This document shows, in pieces, positions 47,610-57,093 of a stretch of DNA of 64,000 nt. The stretch comes from Rhizobium mesosinicum (GTDB lineage: Bacteria > Pseudomonadota > Alphaproteobacteria > Rhizobiales > Rhizobiaceae): NCBI RefSeq assembly GCF_019511345.1, contig NZ_JAEUAK010000001.1, positions 310,001-374,000 of the forward strand, read 5' to 3'. The notes below the pieces were generated by a model, which was given only the letters and a program-made list of their open reading frames with translations, did not search any database and was not told the DNA's origin. Made by a program: the position numbers and the translations under genes. How positions within the stretch are numbered: position 1 is the stretch's first letter; every line of letters starts with the position of its first letter.

Positions 47610-49352
47610 ATGCGCAGGAAAAGTGGAGCAGTACAGCGCGTCGGCTTCCTCGCCGTTGCGATTGGGCTGATCGGTTTTTCTGGTTTCATCAACGTGCTCG
47701 GCTTTACCGGCCCGTTGTTTATGCTGGAAGTCTATGACCGGGTGATCCCCAGCGGCAGCTTGCCAACGCTCGTATCATTGTCGTTTTTAGCAGTAGGTCT
47801 CTATGGCTTCTCTGGCGTTCTCGACGTGGTGCGCGGCAGGATGCTGTCGAGAATAGCGGGTATCGTAGACCTGTCGCTATCGCGCCGAGTGCTCAGCGTT
47901 ATTGCTGGAGCGTCACTTCGAACGCAAATGAATGGCGATATCCTGAGGCCTGCGCAGGAAATGGATCAGATCCGCATGTTCCTTAGCGGTGCTGGACCTG
48001 TTGCCCTTCTCGATCTTCCATGGGTGCCGGTCTATCTGGCCGTTTGCTTCTTTCTTCACCCTTTGATCGGCGGCCTTGCTGCATGTGCGGTCGTGATCCT
48101 GGTCGGGCTGACGGTTGCAACTGAGATCTTGGCGCGAGCACGGACCAAGCAAATCGCAGGTGCCGTAGCGACACGCAATCGGCTTGGCGAAGCAGCGCAT
48201 CGCAACGCAGAAGCAATTTTGGCAATGGGCATGCAGAAGCATGTGGAAAGGCGTTGGACAGATGCGCACGGAGTCCTGACCGATCTGTACCGGCAGAACG
48301 GCGACGTCGCCAGTCTGTTTGCCACTACATCGAAGACGCTTCGGCAGGCCGTGCAGTCGGGGTCTTTGGCAGTCGGTGCTTATCTTGTCGTCCACGGCGA
48401 CATGAGCGGCGGTATGATCATCGCCGCCTCGATCGTCGTCGCGCGTGCACTGCAGCCAATCGAACAGGTGATCAGCTGCTGGCGAGGCATGATCGCCGCG
48501 CGACAGGCATGGCAGCGGCTGCAAGAGGCTTTCAAGCTATTTCCCGATCCCGCGAAGCGAACCGACCTTCCTGCGCCTAAAATGTCGCTTTCGGCCGAAG
48601 GTGTATTCGCGGCACCTCCAGGCGAACGACAAAGGATGACGGTGCAGAATGTTAGCTTTGGTGTCCAGGCCGGAACGGTCGTCGGGATCATCGGACCAAG
48701 TGCTTCCGGAAAATCCTCCCTGGTTCGCGCCATCACCGGTGTCTGGCCTTTGGCACGCGGAAAGGTAAGCCTTGACGGTGCCAGTCTCGATCAATGGGCG
48801 GAGGAAAAGCGTGGCAGGCATATCGGTTACATGCCTCAAAGCTCCGATCTTTTTCCTGGCACGATCGCTGAGAATATCGGACGTCTTTCGGATATGCCCG
48901 ATGATCGAATGGTGATTGCAGCGGCCAAAATGGCCGGCATACACGAGATGGTCGTAGCTCTGCCTGATGGTTACGAAACCGACGTGGGCGACGGCGGGCT
49001 TAACCTCTCCGCAGGCCAACGTCAGCGGATCGCTCTCGCCCGGGCTCTCTACGGCGATCCATTCCTTGTTGTACTCGATGAACCGAACTCAAACCTGGAC
49101 GCGGATGGCGACAAGGCATTGGCGGATGCCATGTCAGCGGTCAAGCTCCGCGGCGGGATCGTCATTGTCGTCGCGCACCGTAACAGTGTGTTGGCACAAC
49201 TCGACCTCCTGCTGGTGATGGAGAACGGTGTTGCCAAGGCCTTCGGCCGACGCGACGAGATTCTCAAGACGCTGCAGCAGCAAAAACCGCGAGTGTTGCG
49301 CCCGGCGACTTCTCCCAACCTGACCCTGATCGAAGGGGAGATGCAGTCATGA
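47610..49352 (+). CDS. Type I secretion ABC transporter (PrsD-type)
   Basis: The ATG at 47610 is closely preceded by GGGAGG, but an ATG at 47598 is also possible. The product, about 580 residues, has an N-terminal transmembrane domain of about six helices and an ATPase with Walker A GPSASGKSS, signature LSAGQRQRIALARAL, Walker B VVLDEPNSNLD and switch VVAHR. It lacks the peptidase (C39) domain of bacteriocin exporters. This matches PrsD/AprD-type exporters that secrete RTX proteins. It forms a unit with the HlyD-type gene (ATGA overlap), and an RTX substrate gene follows. Confidence 0.94.
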   Translation: MRRKSGAVQRVGFLAVAIGLIGFSGFINVLGFTGPLFMLEVYDRVIPSGSLPTLVSLSFLAVGLYGFSGVLDVVRGRMLSRIAGIVDLSLSRRVLSVIAGASLRTQMNGDILRPAQEMDQIRMFLSGAGPVALLDLPWVPVYLAVCFFLHPLIGGLAACAVVILVGLTVATEILARARTKQIAGAVATRNRLGEAAHRNAEAILAMGMQKHVERRWTDAHGVLTDLYRQNGDVASLFATTSKTLRQAVQSGSLAVGAYLVVHGDMSGGMIIAASIVVARALQPIEQVISCWRGMIAARQAWQRLQEAFKLFPDPAKRTDLPAPKMSLSAEGVFAAPPGERQRMTVQNVSFGVQAGTVVGIIGPSASGKSSLVRAITGVWPLARGKVSLDGASLDQWAEEKRGRHIGYMPQSSDLFPGTIAENIGRLSDMPDDRMVIAAAKMAGIHEMVVALPDGYETDVGDGGLNLSAGQRQRIALARALYGDPFLVVLDEPNSNLDADGDKALADAMSAVKLRGGIVIVVAHRNSVLAQLDLLLVMENGVAKAFGRRDEILKTLQQQKPRVLRPATSPNLTLIEGEMQS

Positions 49353-50659
49353 CCAGCGATCCGACGACGCTTCTTCTTCGCTCGCTGCGCCGCAACCTTG
49401 TAGCTGGAACGATCAGCATCGCGGTCATCTTCGGCGGCATGGGTGGATGGGCAGCCACGACCGAGCTATCGGGTGCGGTGATTGCGAACGGTATCTTGGT
49501 AGTCGATGGGAATGTCAAAAAGGTGCAGCATCCGTCGGGCGGTATAGTCTCGGAACTTCTGGTAAAGGAGGGCCAGCCCGTCGTAGCAGGGGATGTGATC
49601 GTACGACTAGACGCTACGGTCGCACTCGCCAATCTTTCCGCCATATCGAAGAACCTCAACTACCTTTACGCCCGCCAGTCGCGCCTCGAAGCCGAGCGAG
49701 ACAATCTTCCCCGTGTCGAAGTCCCCGCATTTCTTCTTCAGCGACTCTCGGGCGAAGAGGCCCGGGTGACGATGGTGAGCGAGAACCGGCTTTTCGAGGA
49801 GAGGAAGGAGTCGCGAGACGGTCAAAGGGCACGGCTGCGGGAGCAAATAGCGCAGCTCCGCGAGCAGATTAGCGGCCTCGACGTTCAACAGGAAGCTAAA
49901 GGGGAGGAGATCGGGCTCGTTGGCAAAGAACTGGAGGGCCTGCGTCGGCTGTTCGAGGTCGGTGGTATCACTATGAGTCAGGTCAACGCCCTGGAGCGCA
50001 ATGCCGCGCGCTTGCGCGGAGAGCGCGGCCAATTGATCGCCTCAATGGCCGCAGCCCATGGCCGCATCGCGGAGATCGAGCTTCAACTTCTTCAGGTCGA
50101 TCAGTCTATGCGTGCCGAAGTGGCAGCTGAACTGCGCGATGTCGAAAACGAAGAGGCAAAACTCATCGAGCAAGAGGTCACGGCTAGTGACCAACTCCGA
50201 CACATTGATATTAGGGCCCCAGTCGATGGTGTTGTCCACGAATTGTCGATTCATACAGTCGGGGGCGTGATAACACCTGCCGAGACGCTCATGACGATCG
50301 TGCCGCAGCACGACAATCTTACCGTCGAAGCGCGTGTCGCTCCGAAGGACATCGATCAATTGGCGGTCGGTCAGGGGGCGAGGCTCATGCTGACTGCATT
50401 CAATAGAAACACCACCCCGGAACTGCAGGGTTCGTTGGTTCGCATTTCAGCGGATTTGGAGACCGACCAACAGACCGGGGCCAACTTCTACCGTGCCTCG
50501 GTTTCCATACCTCAAACCGAGCTTGAGCGCTTGAAAGGCTTGGCGCTGTTGCCTGGCATGCCTGTCGAAATCTTCATACGCACGGGCGACCGCACGGTGC
50601 TGTCCTACTTCGTAAAGCCCATACGGGATCACGCCAATCGCGTTTTCCGTCAGGACTAA
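49349..50659 (+). CDS. Type I secretion membrane fusion protein (PrsE/HlyD-type)
   Basis: The 436-residue protein has one N-terminal membrane helix (about 20-45), a beta-domain segment (VVDGNVKKVQHPSGGIVSEL), a long coiled-coil hairpin (about 95-275) and a return DIRAPVDGVVHELSIHTVGG, followed by the C-terminal beta domain. It bridges the ABC transporter to TolC across the periplasm. The start is coupled to the ABC gene by ATGA. A TolC-type outer channel is not in the window. Confidence 0.94.
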   Translation: MTSDPTTLLLRSLRRNLVAGTISIAVIFGGMGGWAATTELSGAVIANGILVVDGNVKKVQHPSGGIVSELLVKEGQPVVAGDVIVRLDATVALANLSAISKNLNYLYARQSRLEAERDNLPRVEVPAFLLQRLSGEEARVTMVSENRLFEERKESRDGQRARLREQIAQLREQISGLDVQQEAKGEEIGLVGKELEGLRRLFEVGGITMSQVNALERNAARLRGERGQLIASMAAAHGRIAEIELQLLQVDQSMRAEVAAELRDVENEEAKLIEQEVTASDQLRHIDIRAPVDGVVHELSIHTVGGVITPAETLMTIVPQHDNLTVEARVAPKDIDQLAVGQGARLMLTAFNRNTTPELQGSLVRISADLETDQQTGANFYRASVSIPQTELERLKGLALLPGMPVEIFIRTGDRTVLSYFVKPIRDHANRVFRQD

Positions 50660-50795
50660 CAACTACCGAACATAGCGGTCTTTTCAAAGATCGCACCGAG
50701 ACGCGGACGCGGCAAACGAGACCGTTTGTGGCTCAGGAATGCCGTGTCCGCAAACAGGCCGACGAATGGTTTGTCGGCATAATAGGAGCACGAAA

Positions 50796-51758
50796 ATGGC
50801 TGATGTATACGGCACCCCCTTGGGCGACTTCCTGATCGGAACGACCTATATGGGGGTGGACCTAAGCGACAACATCTATGGCTACGGTGGCAATGACACC
50901 ATCGTCGGCGGCGGCGGCAGCGATCAAATCTACGGTGGGGAAGGCGATGACACTATTTACGCCAGCTACCCTGAAATGGACGTCTCGGCTGGCGGCGTCG
51001 ATGTCGTCTACGGTGAAGCAGGCAACGATACCATCTATCTCGGCCCCGGCTTCAATTCCGTCTTCGGGGGAGCCGACAACGATATCTTCGTGTCCTATGG
51101 CGTAGGAAACGGAAACTACGATGGCGGCAGCGGCAATGACGCTATCGTCCTCCTAAACTACAACGGCTGGGACGGCGGACACCCGTCGGAATCTCTGCTT
51201 CAGATCGGCACGATCACCGATGTCGAACTGATCCAGAGCCAGAGCACCCTCCCGTCGTATATCGTCCTCACTGGCGGCACTGTCGACTTCACTCATAGCA
51301 CGATCATCGACTTCGACGGAATCCGCGGCGATGACACGCTTGGAGATACCATCTATGCGTCCCGCTTCTATAACAGTGCCACGAACACTTTTTCTGGCGC
51401 GATCGTCGATGGTCAGGGTGGCGATGATACGATCTTCGGTTCTATCTTGGGCGACACCCTTCGTGGCGGAACCGGAAACGACATCCTCCTCGGCGGCGCG
51501 GGTAACGATTCCCTCTATGGAGGCACAGGCGCGGACTGGTTTTGGTTCGAAGTAGGTCAAGGTATCGACACCATCTATGATTGGGCCGATGGTATCGACA
51601 AAATCGTCGTCGGCTCGTCCGTCACGCTCGTGAACCTCTATAACTCTGGCGGCTCCGCACTTCTGCAGTTCGATGATGGAAGCGCACACTATACCTACGC
51701 CCTTCTGAACGGTGTCTCGCCGACCGCGATCGACGGCTCCGATCTGCTCTTTGCATAA
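50796..51758 (+). CDS. RTX-repeat calcium-binding protein, likely type I secreted
   Basis: From the ATG at 50796 (MADVYGTPLGDFL) the 320-residue product is almost entirely made of Gly-rich beta-roll repeats: GYGGNDTIVGGGG, YGGEGDDTIYA, GGTGNDILLGGAGNDSLYGG. It has no signal peptide but an acidic, hydrophobic C-terminus, as is usual for type I substrates. It contains no recognisable enzyme domain, so it may be a structural or adhesive surface protein. The neighbouring exporter and its promoter region support secretion through it. Confidence 0.9.
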   Translation: MADVYGTPLGDFLIGTTYMGVDLSDNIYGYGGNDTIVGGGGSDQIYGGEGDDTIYASYPEMDVSAGGVDVVYGEAGNDTIYLGPGFNSVFGGADNDIFVSYGVGNGNYDGGSGNDAIVLLNYNGWDGGHPSESLLQIGTITDVELIQSQSTLPSYIVLTGGTVDFTHSTIIDFDGIRGDDTLGDTIYASRFYNSATNTFSGAIVDGQGGDDTIFGSILGDTLRGGTGNDILLGGAGNDSLYGGTGADWFWFEVGQGIDTIYDWADGIDKIVVGSSVTLVNLYNSGGSALLQFDDGSAHYTYALLNGVSPTAIDGSDLLFA

Positions 51759-51767
51759 GAGGAATTG

Positions 51768-51802
51768 AAGAGGCCCAGATCGATTTCGAACTGGGCCTCT
51801 TT
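51768..51802. terminator. Bidirectional Rho-independent terminator
   Basis: AAGAGGCCCAG pairs with CTGGGCCTCTT around a 12-base loop. It lies 10 bases past the RTX stop and 29 bases past the end of the converging gene at 51831. A T-run borders the stem on the plus side. Confidence 0.85.
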
Positions 51803-51830
51803 CGCGAATACTCCAGGATTTAACTGGGCC

Positions 51831-52544
51831 TCAAAAGCCAAATGCGTCTCGCCACTTGTCATTCCAAGCTGCGAAGTCCTTCGACGCTTTTCCAAAATTG
51901 CTGTTGTTCAGCATTGCGGATGCCGCTTTCAGCTCATCCGTATTGCTCCCATCCGACCTGCTGATGATCATCCCCGCCTCGATCAGTGAGGACTGGGCCG
52001 TCTTCAATCCCGTCATAAGGGTCTTACTGGTGCTGTTTCCATTTTTGTCCTCGATGTTCGAGATGATCGCGCCACCGTTTCCAAGCTGGAAGCCGATCAC
52101 GAATTCGCCGTCGCCGAACTTGGATCTGTTGTCGCGGATCAGGCGCTGAATGGCATTGGCGATCGCATTGTCATCGCTGATACTGGGATTCTTCGCCTTT
52201 TCGGCTTTGACTAGCGAGGCAAATTTATCTCCATCGTCATTGATGAGCTTCTTGATGACGTCGGCGACGCCGGCATCGCTAGATTTGAAGCTCCCCGAAT
52301 CCAGGAAATCAAGCGCGCTCGAGACAATCCCGTCATTGCTCTCTTTGACGTCGAGCAGCGCGTTGTTGATAGTCGACGCCGCCTGGGTCTTTACGGCGCT
52401 TGTTTGACTGGAAATGCCGTTAGCGATGGCTGCGATAGCGTCGGCAGCCGATTTCCCGGCTTGCTGTTTGTTGGGAAGCAGCGATGCGTTCGTCTGCTGC
52501 AGGATGAGCAGTGCCGCATTGTTCGCTGAAGAAATCGCGGTCAT
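51831..52544 (-). CDS. Uncharacterised 237-residue protein
   Basis: The protein begins MTAISSANNAALLILQQTNA, with a helical, Ala/Asn/Ser/Lys-rich first half and a second half containing DNRSKFGDGEFVIGFQLGNG and ISRSDGSNTDELKAASAMLN. It has no cysteine, no signal peptide and no membrane segment. No family was recognised. It converges on the RTX gene across a shared terminator and is next to a LuxR-type regulator. Its low-complexity, signal-less composition would fit a type I or other non-Sec secreted protein; that is inference only. Confidence 0.8.
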   Translation of the reverse strand: MTAISSANNAALLILQQTNASLLPNKQQAGKSAADAIAAIANGISSQTSAVKTQAASTINNALLDVKESNDGIVSSALDFLDSGSFKSSDAGVADVIKKLINDDGDKFASLVKAEKAKNPSISDDNAIANAIQRLIRDNRSKFGDGEFVIGFQLGNGGAIISNIEDKNGNSTSKTLMTGLKTAQSSLIEAGMIISRSDGSNTDELKAASAMLNNSNFGKASKDFAAWNDKWRDAFGF

Positions 52545-52851
52545 TTTCGTTCCTCTGGTACCGGAACTCCCTCCATCGGAATTCGCGACACGGAAGAGCT
52601 TGGGGCATCATGCCTGAGCAACGTGAGACGTTAGTTTTCACAACTTTGAATTTTGCGTGTTAACAAAACGCTTACTCCGCGAGCTAAATCCTGAACCCGA
52701 TAGCTACGGACACAGGATAAAGTTGACGCGCGATGGACATTGCCCAACCGCCAATTGTTTTACAATCTCCGAAGATTCCTATGTTTTTAACCAAGCGTTT
52801 ACCACCAAGCCCAGGTGACAGCGATAAAATTGGTTCGAGAACGGCCGGGGG
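52545..52851. other. Intergenic region
   Basis: About 300 bases lie between the uncharacterised 237-residue gene and the LuxR gene. No coding frame is supported. The stretch past 52620 is AT-rich and may hold the promoter of the 237-residue gene. I see no RNA gene. Confidence 0.4.
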
Positions 52852-53661
52852 CTAGGCGCAGGCCAGGTCGAATATGGAACTCAGAGGCCCGTCAGGCGCA
52901 AGCAACCCCAGGCTCGCCATCAGCAGCATGCGTGAATTCGTCGATATCAGCCTCAGATCGAGTGCCCGCTTCACAGCTTCCGCCTTTGTGCGGCAACCAA
53001 GTCTTGCCTGAGCATTGTCGAGATGCATTCGCACTGTGTGGATGGAAAGGTTCGTCATCCCTGCGATCGCCTTGGGGGCATGTCCTTGCGCAAGGAGGGA
53101 CAAGAGGCGCTTGCCTTGAGGTGTCAATCGCGGTGAAGACACGGGATTTTGGTTGATGGAATGCACTTTGACGTGCAAACGCTGGCCGAGAAAGGCCAGG
53201 TCAGGTGCTCTCCTTTGAGAAAAGCGTCTCCAGTTCTCGTCATCTATGTGGTCGGCGGAGAAAGCCAGAACTCCGAATTCACCTTCGGCACTGAAGCACG
53301 GGATCGAGTACCCGCGTCGCCCAAATCCGAACTTATCGAGGTCTTTAAAGTAGCGCCTCAGAACTGAAGACGAGCGGTCCAACTGACCCCAATCAACTGG
53401 TAGCGCTGTTTTCCTTACTTCGATGACAGCAGGGTCAATCGATATGTATCCGCGTTCGAGATATCGTTCACGCCAGGCGGGATCTGCTGTGGTTAGGAGT
53501 ATATTTTCGTCTCCTGAACCTGCCTGTCGCACAGTGTGGTAGGTAAGATGCGCGACGGCAAAGCGATCCCGAAGCTCGTAAAGGACCGCGTGCAGGTCAT
53601 CGAGTCCGGTAGCTGAATCAATTGCTGACGACCCGAACGACAAGATTTCTTCTCGGTCCAT
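52852..53661 (-). CDS. LuxR-type quorum-sensing regulator (AHL-binding domain)
   Basis: From the ATG at 53661 (MDREEILSFGSSAI) the 269-residue product has an autoinducer-binding domain (about 1-165) with the typical tyrosine and Asp-Pro (YLERGYISIDPAVIEVRK, LPVDWGQLDR), and a C-terminal helix-turn-helix (LTPQGKRLLSLLAQGHAPKA and IHTVRMHLDNAQARLG). The last 35 residues (MLLMASLGLLAPDGP) extend past the usual end. No luxI synthase is in the window, so it would respond to AHL made elsewhere or by others. It may control the exporter or the 237-residue gene. Confidence 0.88.
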   Translation of the reverse strand: MDREEILSFGSSAIDSATGLDDLHAVLYELRDRFAVAHLTYHTVRQAGSGDENILLTTADPAWRERYLERGYISIDPAVIEVRKTALPVDWGQLDRSSSVLRRYFKDLDKFGFGRRGYSIPCFSAEGEFGVLAFSADHIDDENWRRFSQRRAPDLAFLGQRLHVKVHSINQNPVSSPRLTPQGKRLLSLLAQGHAPKAIAGMTNLSIHTVRMHLDNAQARLGCRTKAEAVKRALDLRLISTNSRMLLMASLGLLAPDGPLSSIFDLACA

Positions 53662-54155
53662 GAACTCTCCCCCACGATTCAGAGGCCGATAAAGAATGCA
53701 ATCATAGGTCAGTTTCAACCCTAAATTTTAACAAGAAAAAGCACGTTTTGATTGTCTAATTTAGAGCCATTCGACTGCTGTTTACCGTCCGAAACGTCGA
53801 AATATGTGTGGAATATCCAAACACGGTCGAACCGAACGGTAAAAATCACGGCGGCGACGGCGCTTCACAAGGTTCCGCCAGCTGCTCGAAGAGACCAATA
53901 AGTCGTTTGCAGCACTTCGAAATACCGTCCGTTCTTGGACATGGACCGCCTCAATCTGTGCCGTCAAACTTGAGCCCTCTTCGTGAGACCGAACCAGCAT
54001 TCGTCCGAGGCGATCAGCGCGCAGGAGAAGCTAGTTCGGGTAACCCGATCTCAGCTGGCTGAACTGAGAAATAAGCACCGCAAGAAGGCAGAGAAACAAG
54101 AAGCGACCGAGTCTAGCAAATCATTTTCCATATGATGTTTAGTTTGGGCAACCGC
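53662..54155. other. Intergenic region with no supported gene
   Basis: About 490 bases separate the LuxR gene from the ZorB-like gene. Short frames on both strands lack ribosome sites and family resemblance. A decayed gene is possible but not supported. This may mark the left edge of a defence-like insert. Confidence 0.4.
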
Positions 54156-55106
54156 TCAAGGCTGCAGCGATTCTGCCCGCCGCCTGACTCTGATCTCGAT
54201 ACGACGACGCTCCTTCACATCACCCGCCTGCCCTGTCGTCAGGATATCGCCAGGCATCACCAATTGGGCCGCAGACATCGGTAGGACAGTGGCTCCCTTC
54301 AGTTTTGGATCGGCCTTGAGCACGTTGGCAACGGCGATGGCTCTCGCAAGGCCAAGACCAGCGTTGTCGGCCGGTTGAAGGGTGGTCACTGGCATTTGGC
54401 CGCCGATCACGTTGATAAACGTCTTGTCGAGATTGGATGTGCCTCTAGAGATCGGCTGCTCGTCGGTGTGACCGATTACTTCGATGACATCTACCTGGTA
54501 GCGTTGAAGGTTGTCGGCGATCTGGTCGCCGATGGAGGTGCTAAGTTTCGTCTGAAACGCAGGTGTGAGCTCCGCGCTACCAGACGTAAAATAATACCCA
54601 CCAGCTTCGGACAAATTGATAATCGGCGGCCACTCATGAGGCTTTATGCCGGCCTGGAGAAGCTTTTCCAATTGATCGGCAGCCCTGTCGAGTGGAATAT
54701 TGTTCGCGGCGAGAACCTTCGCGACCGCGGCTAACGTCGCAAGATCCTCCGGACTGACGCCGTTCATCTTCAGTTGGTCGATGACCTGACGCGCGGAAAC
54801 CAGTTCCCGCCATTCGCGCTCGAAGGCGGCGCGATCGGCCGCCGATAGGGGCGTTCCCAGTTTCGACTGCATCTCTACCAACTGACTCGAGAGTTCGCGG
54901 TTCTGTTCTTCCAGTTGGACAAGACGGCGCTCGGCATCAAGGCGTTGTTTTCGTTCAGCCGTGATCATCGCCGCCGCAACGAGCAAAAGGCAGAAGACCA
55001 ACAGAAGCATTGATTCCGCCATCGTCAGCCCAAGGATCAAGCCACGATTGTAACCTTTGTGCTCGAGTTTTGGGCTCTCGCCTACCGTGCTGACCATTTG
55101 AACCAC
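54156..55106 (-). CDS. MotB/ZorB-like OmpA-family stator protein
   Basis: The 316-residue protein has one N-terminal membrane helix (about 22-48), a coiled coil (50-135) and a C-terminal OmpA-like peptidoglycan-binding domain (about 170-310) with VIEVIGHTDEQP, NAGLGLARAIAVANVL and ERRRIEIRVRR. The helix carries TMAESMLLLVFCLLL, with Glu31 aligned to the proton-binding Asp of MotB and ZorB. It is the last gene of a four-gene overlapping unit and overlaps the channel gene by 25 bases. It would anchor the channel to the cell wall. A flagellar role is unlikely since no flagellar genes are near. Confidence 0.82.
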   Translation of the reverse strand: MVQMVSTVGESPKLEHKGYNRGLILGLTMAESMLLLVFCLLLVAAAMITAERKQRLDAERRLVQLEEQNRELSSQLVEMQSKLGTPLSAADRAAFEREWRELVSARQVIDQLKMNGVSPEDLATLAAVAKVLAANNIPLDRAADQLEKLLQAGIKPHEWPPIINLSEAGGYYFTSGSAELTPAFQTKLSTSIGDQIADNLQRYQVDVIEVIGHTDEQPISRGTSNLDKTFINVIGGQMPVTTLQPADNAGLGLARAIAVANVLKADPKLKGATVLPMSAAQLVMPGDILTTGQAGDVKERRRIEIRVRRRAESLQP

Positions 55107-56263
55107 CGTCGCTTGGGCTCGCCCGCCGCCTCGTAGGATCCCTCGGCTAGTTCATTCTCAGAAAAGACGACCGGCATGGCGTCCGTTTCGACTTTGAAAG
55201 CATCGGTAGAAGCAAAGGCTGGCATAATGGGGACATTGTCCGGCTTTGGCTCCGCCCCAACAGCCGGAACGTCGCGCTCGCGTTCGAGCGCCTCGGCAAT
55301 CCGATCCAGCTTGGTGTCGATGCTCGTGAGAGGCTTCAGGGCTTCATCGACCTTGGTAGACTGGGAACGCGATTCAGCAATGCCCTCCTCCATGCGCTTG
55401 AGGTGGGCCTCCGTCATCTCCCTAATGGCGTTGATGGTCGGAGTGAGCTCGACGCGAATCACGTCTTCAGGCGACTTGATCTCCTCCAGTCGGCTTCCCA
55501 CGCCCTGAACAGCGACACCGAATTTGTCGATGATGGTGGATAATTTATCGGTGGTCTCGGTGAGCTTCCTCGTCGCCTCAGCCGCTTGGTCGGTCACCGA
55601 CCTATTGTGGTCCTCGATGATCGACGACAGCTTCTTCGCCGCTTCCTGAATGGGGACGATCGCTTCCTTGGAAATAGCCTCGATGGCGTTCCTGATTTGC
55701 TCGCCGTTCTTCTCCGCCTGGCGGGCGATTTCCTCGAAACCTTCAGTCAGCATCTGGTTGCTCACGCGGCGGTAGTTCGAAAACTCGCGCGAACAGGAAT
55801 CCAGCTCTGTCCGGACCCGGCGCGTCATTTCGGCCAGCTCGTGTCGAGCGCTCCTCTCGATATCAAGCGGATCACGGCGCATCTGATTGAACAGAATACG
55901 TAGTGTAACGCCGGCAATCGTTGAGGTCACCGCGATGCCAAAGTTCCGAACGATGGTTTCGATCGATGTCTCGCCCGCGAACAGGTAAAGCGACACGCCC
56001 AGGCTCGAGAGCGTGAACAGGAAACCCATATAGTAGAGATTGTCGCCAGCCTGCTCGTTATGCAGCCGAAACCCGCCGAACACGATCGATGCAAGGAAGT
56101 AGATCCCCATCAAGGCGAGCGGGACGACGGTAACTGCGAAAGTCGACCAAGCAGCGAGCTTTGCCGTCCAGATGAAGATCATGCCTCCGATAGTCACGCC
56201 GGCGAATAGGACAATTGGGGCATATTCTCGGAAAGCAGAGCGGCTGCCATCTTTCGTGGACAT
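55082..56263 (-). CDS. MotA/TolQ/ZorA-like proton channel protein with long coiled-coil tail
   Basis: The 393-residue protein has four predicted membrane helices (about 14-33, 40-63, 77-97, 105-126). The last reads NFGIAVTSTIAGVTLRILFN, matching the small-residue TM of MotA/TolQ/ExbB/ZorA channels. A coiled-coil tail of about 200 residues follows (130-330), then an acidic C-terminus. A long tail behind a MotA-like channel is a hallmark of ZorA in Zorya. Start and VWA stop share bases (TAATG). It is inferred to use proton flow to drive a conformational change of the tail. The named Zorya effectors (ZorC/D/E) are absent. Confidence 0.78.
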   Translation of the reverse strand: MSTKDGSRSAFREYAPIVLFAGVTIGGMIFIWTAKLAAWSTFAVTVVPLALMGIYFLASIVFGGFRLHNEQAGDNLYYMGFLFTLSSLGVSLYLFAGETSIETIVRNFGIAVTSTIAGVTLRILFNQMRRDPLDIERSARHELAEMTRRVRTELDSCSREFSNYRRVSNQMLTEGFEEIARQAEKNGEQIRNAIEAISKEAIVPIQEAAKKLSSIIEDHNRSVTDQAAEATRKLTETTDKLSTIIDKFGVAVQGVGSRLEEIKSPEDVIRVELTPTINAIREMTEAHLKRMEEGIAESRSQSTKVDEALKPLTSIDTKLDRIAEALERERDVPAVGAEPKPDNVPIMPAFASTDAFKVETDAMPVVFSENELAEGSYEAAGEPKRRWFKWSAR

Positions 56264-57093
56264 TACTCAAGTCCCTCCAAACGAGTGAAGCCGGCGAATT
56301 CTCCGTTGTTGCCCTCGATCCATGATTTCCAGAATGCTACCAGATCCTCCGTCTTGAACTTCTGCCCTGGACGCTGAAACGCCAGGATTTTAACGCTCAC
56401 TCCATCCAGTGATGTCCTGAATTTTTCCCGCGCCGGGCTTGCATCGAACTTCGCGATCGAGACGCCATCACGGTAGCTGGAAAAGGAAGGCGTGTGTTCG
56501 ATCATGTCCGATGCGACGTAGAGCGTTTTCGATGTCGCCGCCGGAAGGCGCTGGAATGCCTCGAGGTTGATCCGCTGGATACCTGCCATGATCGGAGAGA
56601 ATTCACCTGTGGCCCCTGTGCCCAGTCTGCCCCCGATCTCATCGAGAGGCTTCTGAAATCCCTTCTCCCACCGTTCCTGTACAAGTCTGGGATTGCTGGT
56701 CCACTCGTCAGCCAACTCTCCGCTTCCGGGGTTGCACCCGTGGAAGGTATTCACCAGCTTTCCTTCCTTGTCCGTGAGCGCGTAAATGTCGATCGCGCCA
56801 CCGACCGAGATACCTTCAACGAGCGAACGGAACTGGTTCTTGAGATCGAGCGAAGTGGGCTCCGATATCGGATCGGTGACGTCGAGCAATATGGCCGTCT
56901 CGCTTGTAGGCCCGGTCACCGGGCACAGAGACGCCTTATCAAGCGCGACATTCGACATCGCGCGGTATTTCAGCCATCCGAAAGCTCCGATCATACCCAG
57001 AGCGACGACCGAAAGCGCTACGGTGGCAATGATCGAACCGACGGAAAAACCGCCTTTCCTGGCGCGACTGTTACGCCGCCTGTTCCGTGCCAA
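56263..57093 (-). CDS. Membrane-anchored VWA-like protein of the 54-59 kb system
   Basis: The 276-residue protein has a basic N-terminus, one membrane helix (about 19-43) and a VWA/MIDAS-like domain: AILLDVTDPISEPT (non-canonical DxTDP in place of DxSxS), a Cys-containing FHGCNPGSGE loop, SPIMAGIQRI, and LYVASDMIEHT near the end. This is a pattern I associate with VWA-like proteins in conflict operons, but the metal site needs checking. It starts 23 bases inside the preceding gene and ends inside the channel gene, so stoichiometric expression is likely. It is probably the partner or sensor of the channel complex on the periplasmic side. Confidence 0.72.
   Translation of the reverse strand: MARNRRRNSRARKGGFSVGSIIATVALSVVALGMIGAFGWLKYRAMSNVALDKASLCPVTGPTSETAILLDVTDPISEPTSLDLKNQFRSLVEGISVGGAIDIYALTDKEGKLVNTFHGCNPGSGELADEWTSNPRLVQERWEKGFQKPLDEIGGRLGTGATGEFSPIMAGIQRINLEAFQRLPAATSKTLYVASDMIEHTPSFSSYRDGVSIAKFDASPAREKFRTSLDGVSVKILAFQRPGQKFKTEDLVAFWKSWIEGNNGEFAGFTRLEGLE

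Noticed and set aside
51831..52544. Flagellin or type III secretion substrate
   Set aside because: The Asn/Ala-rich start is suggestive, but no flagellin ends or secretion-associated genes are present.
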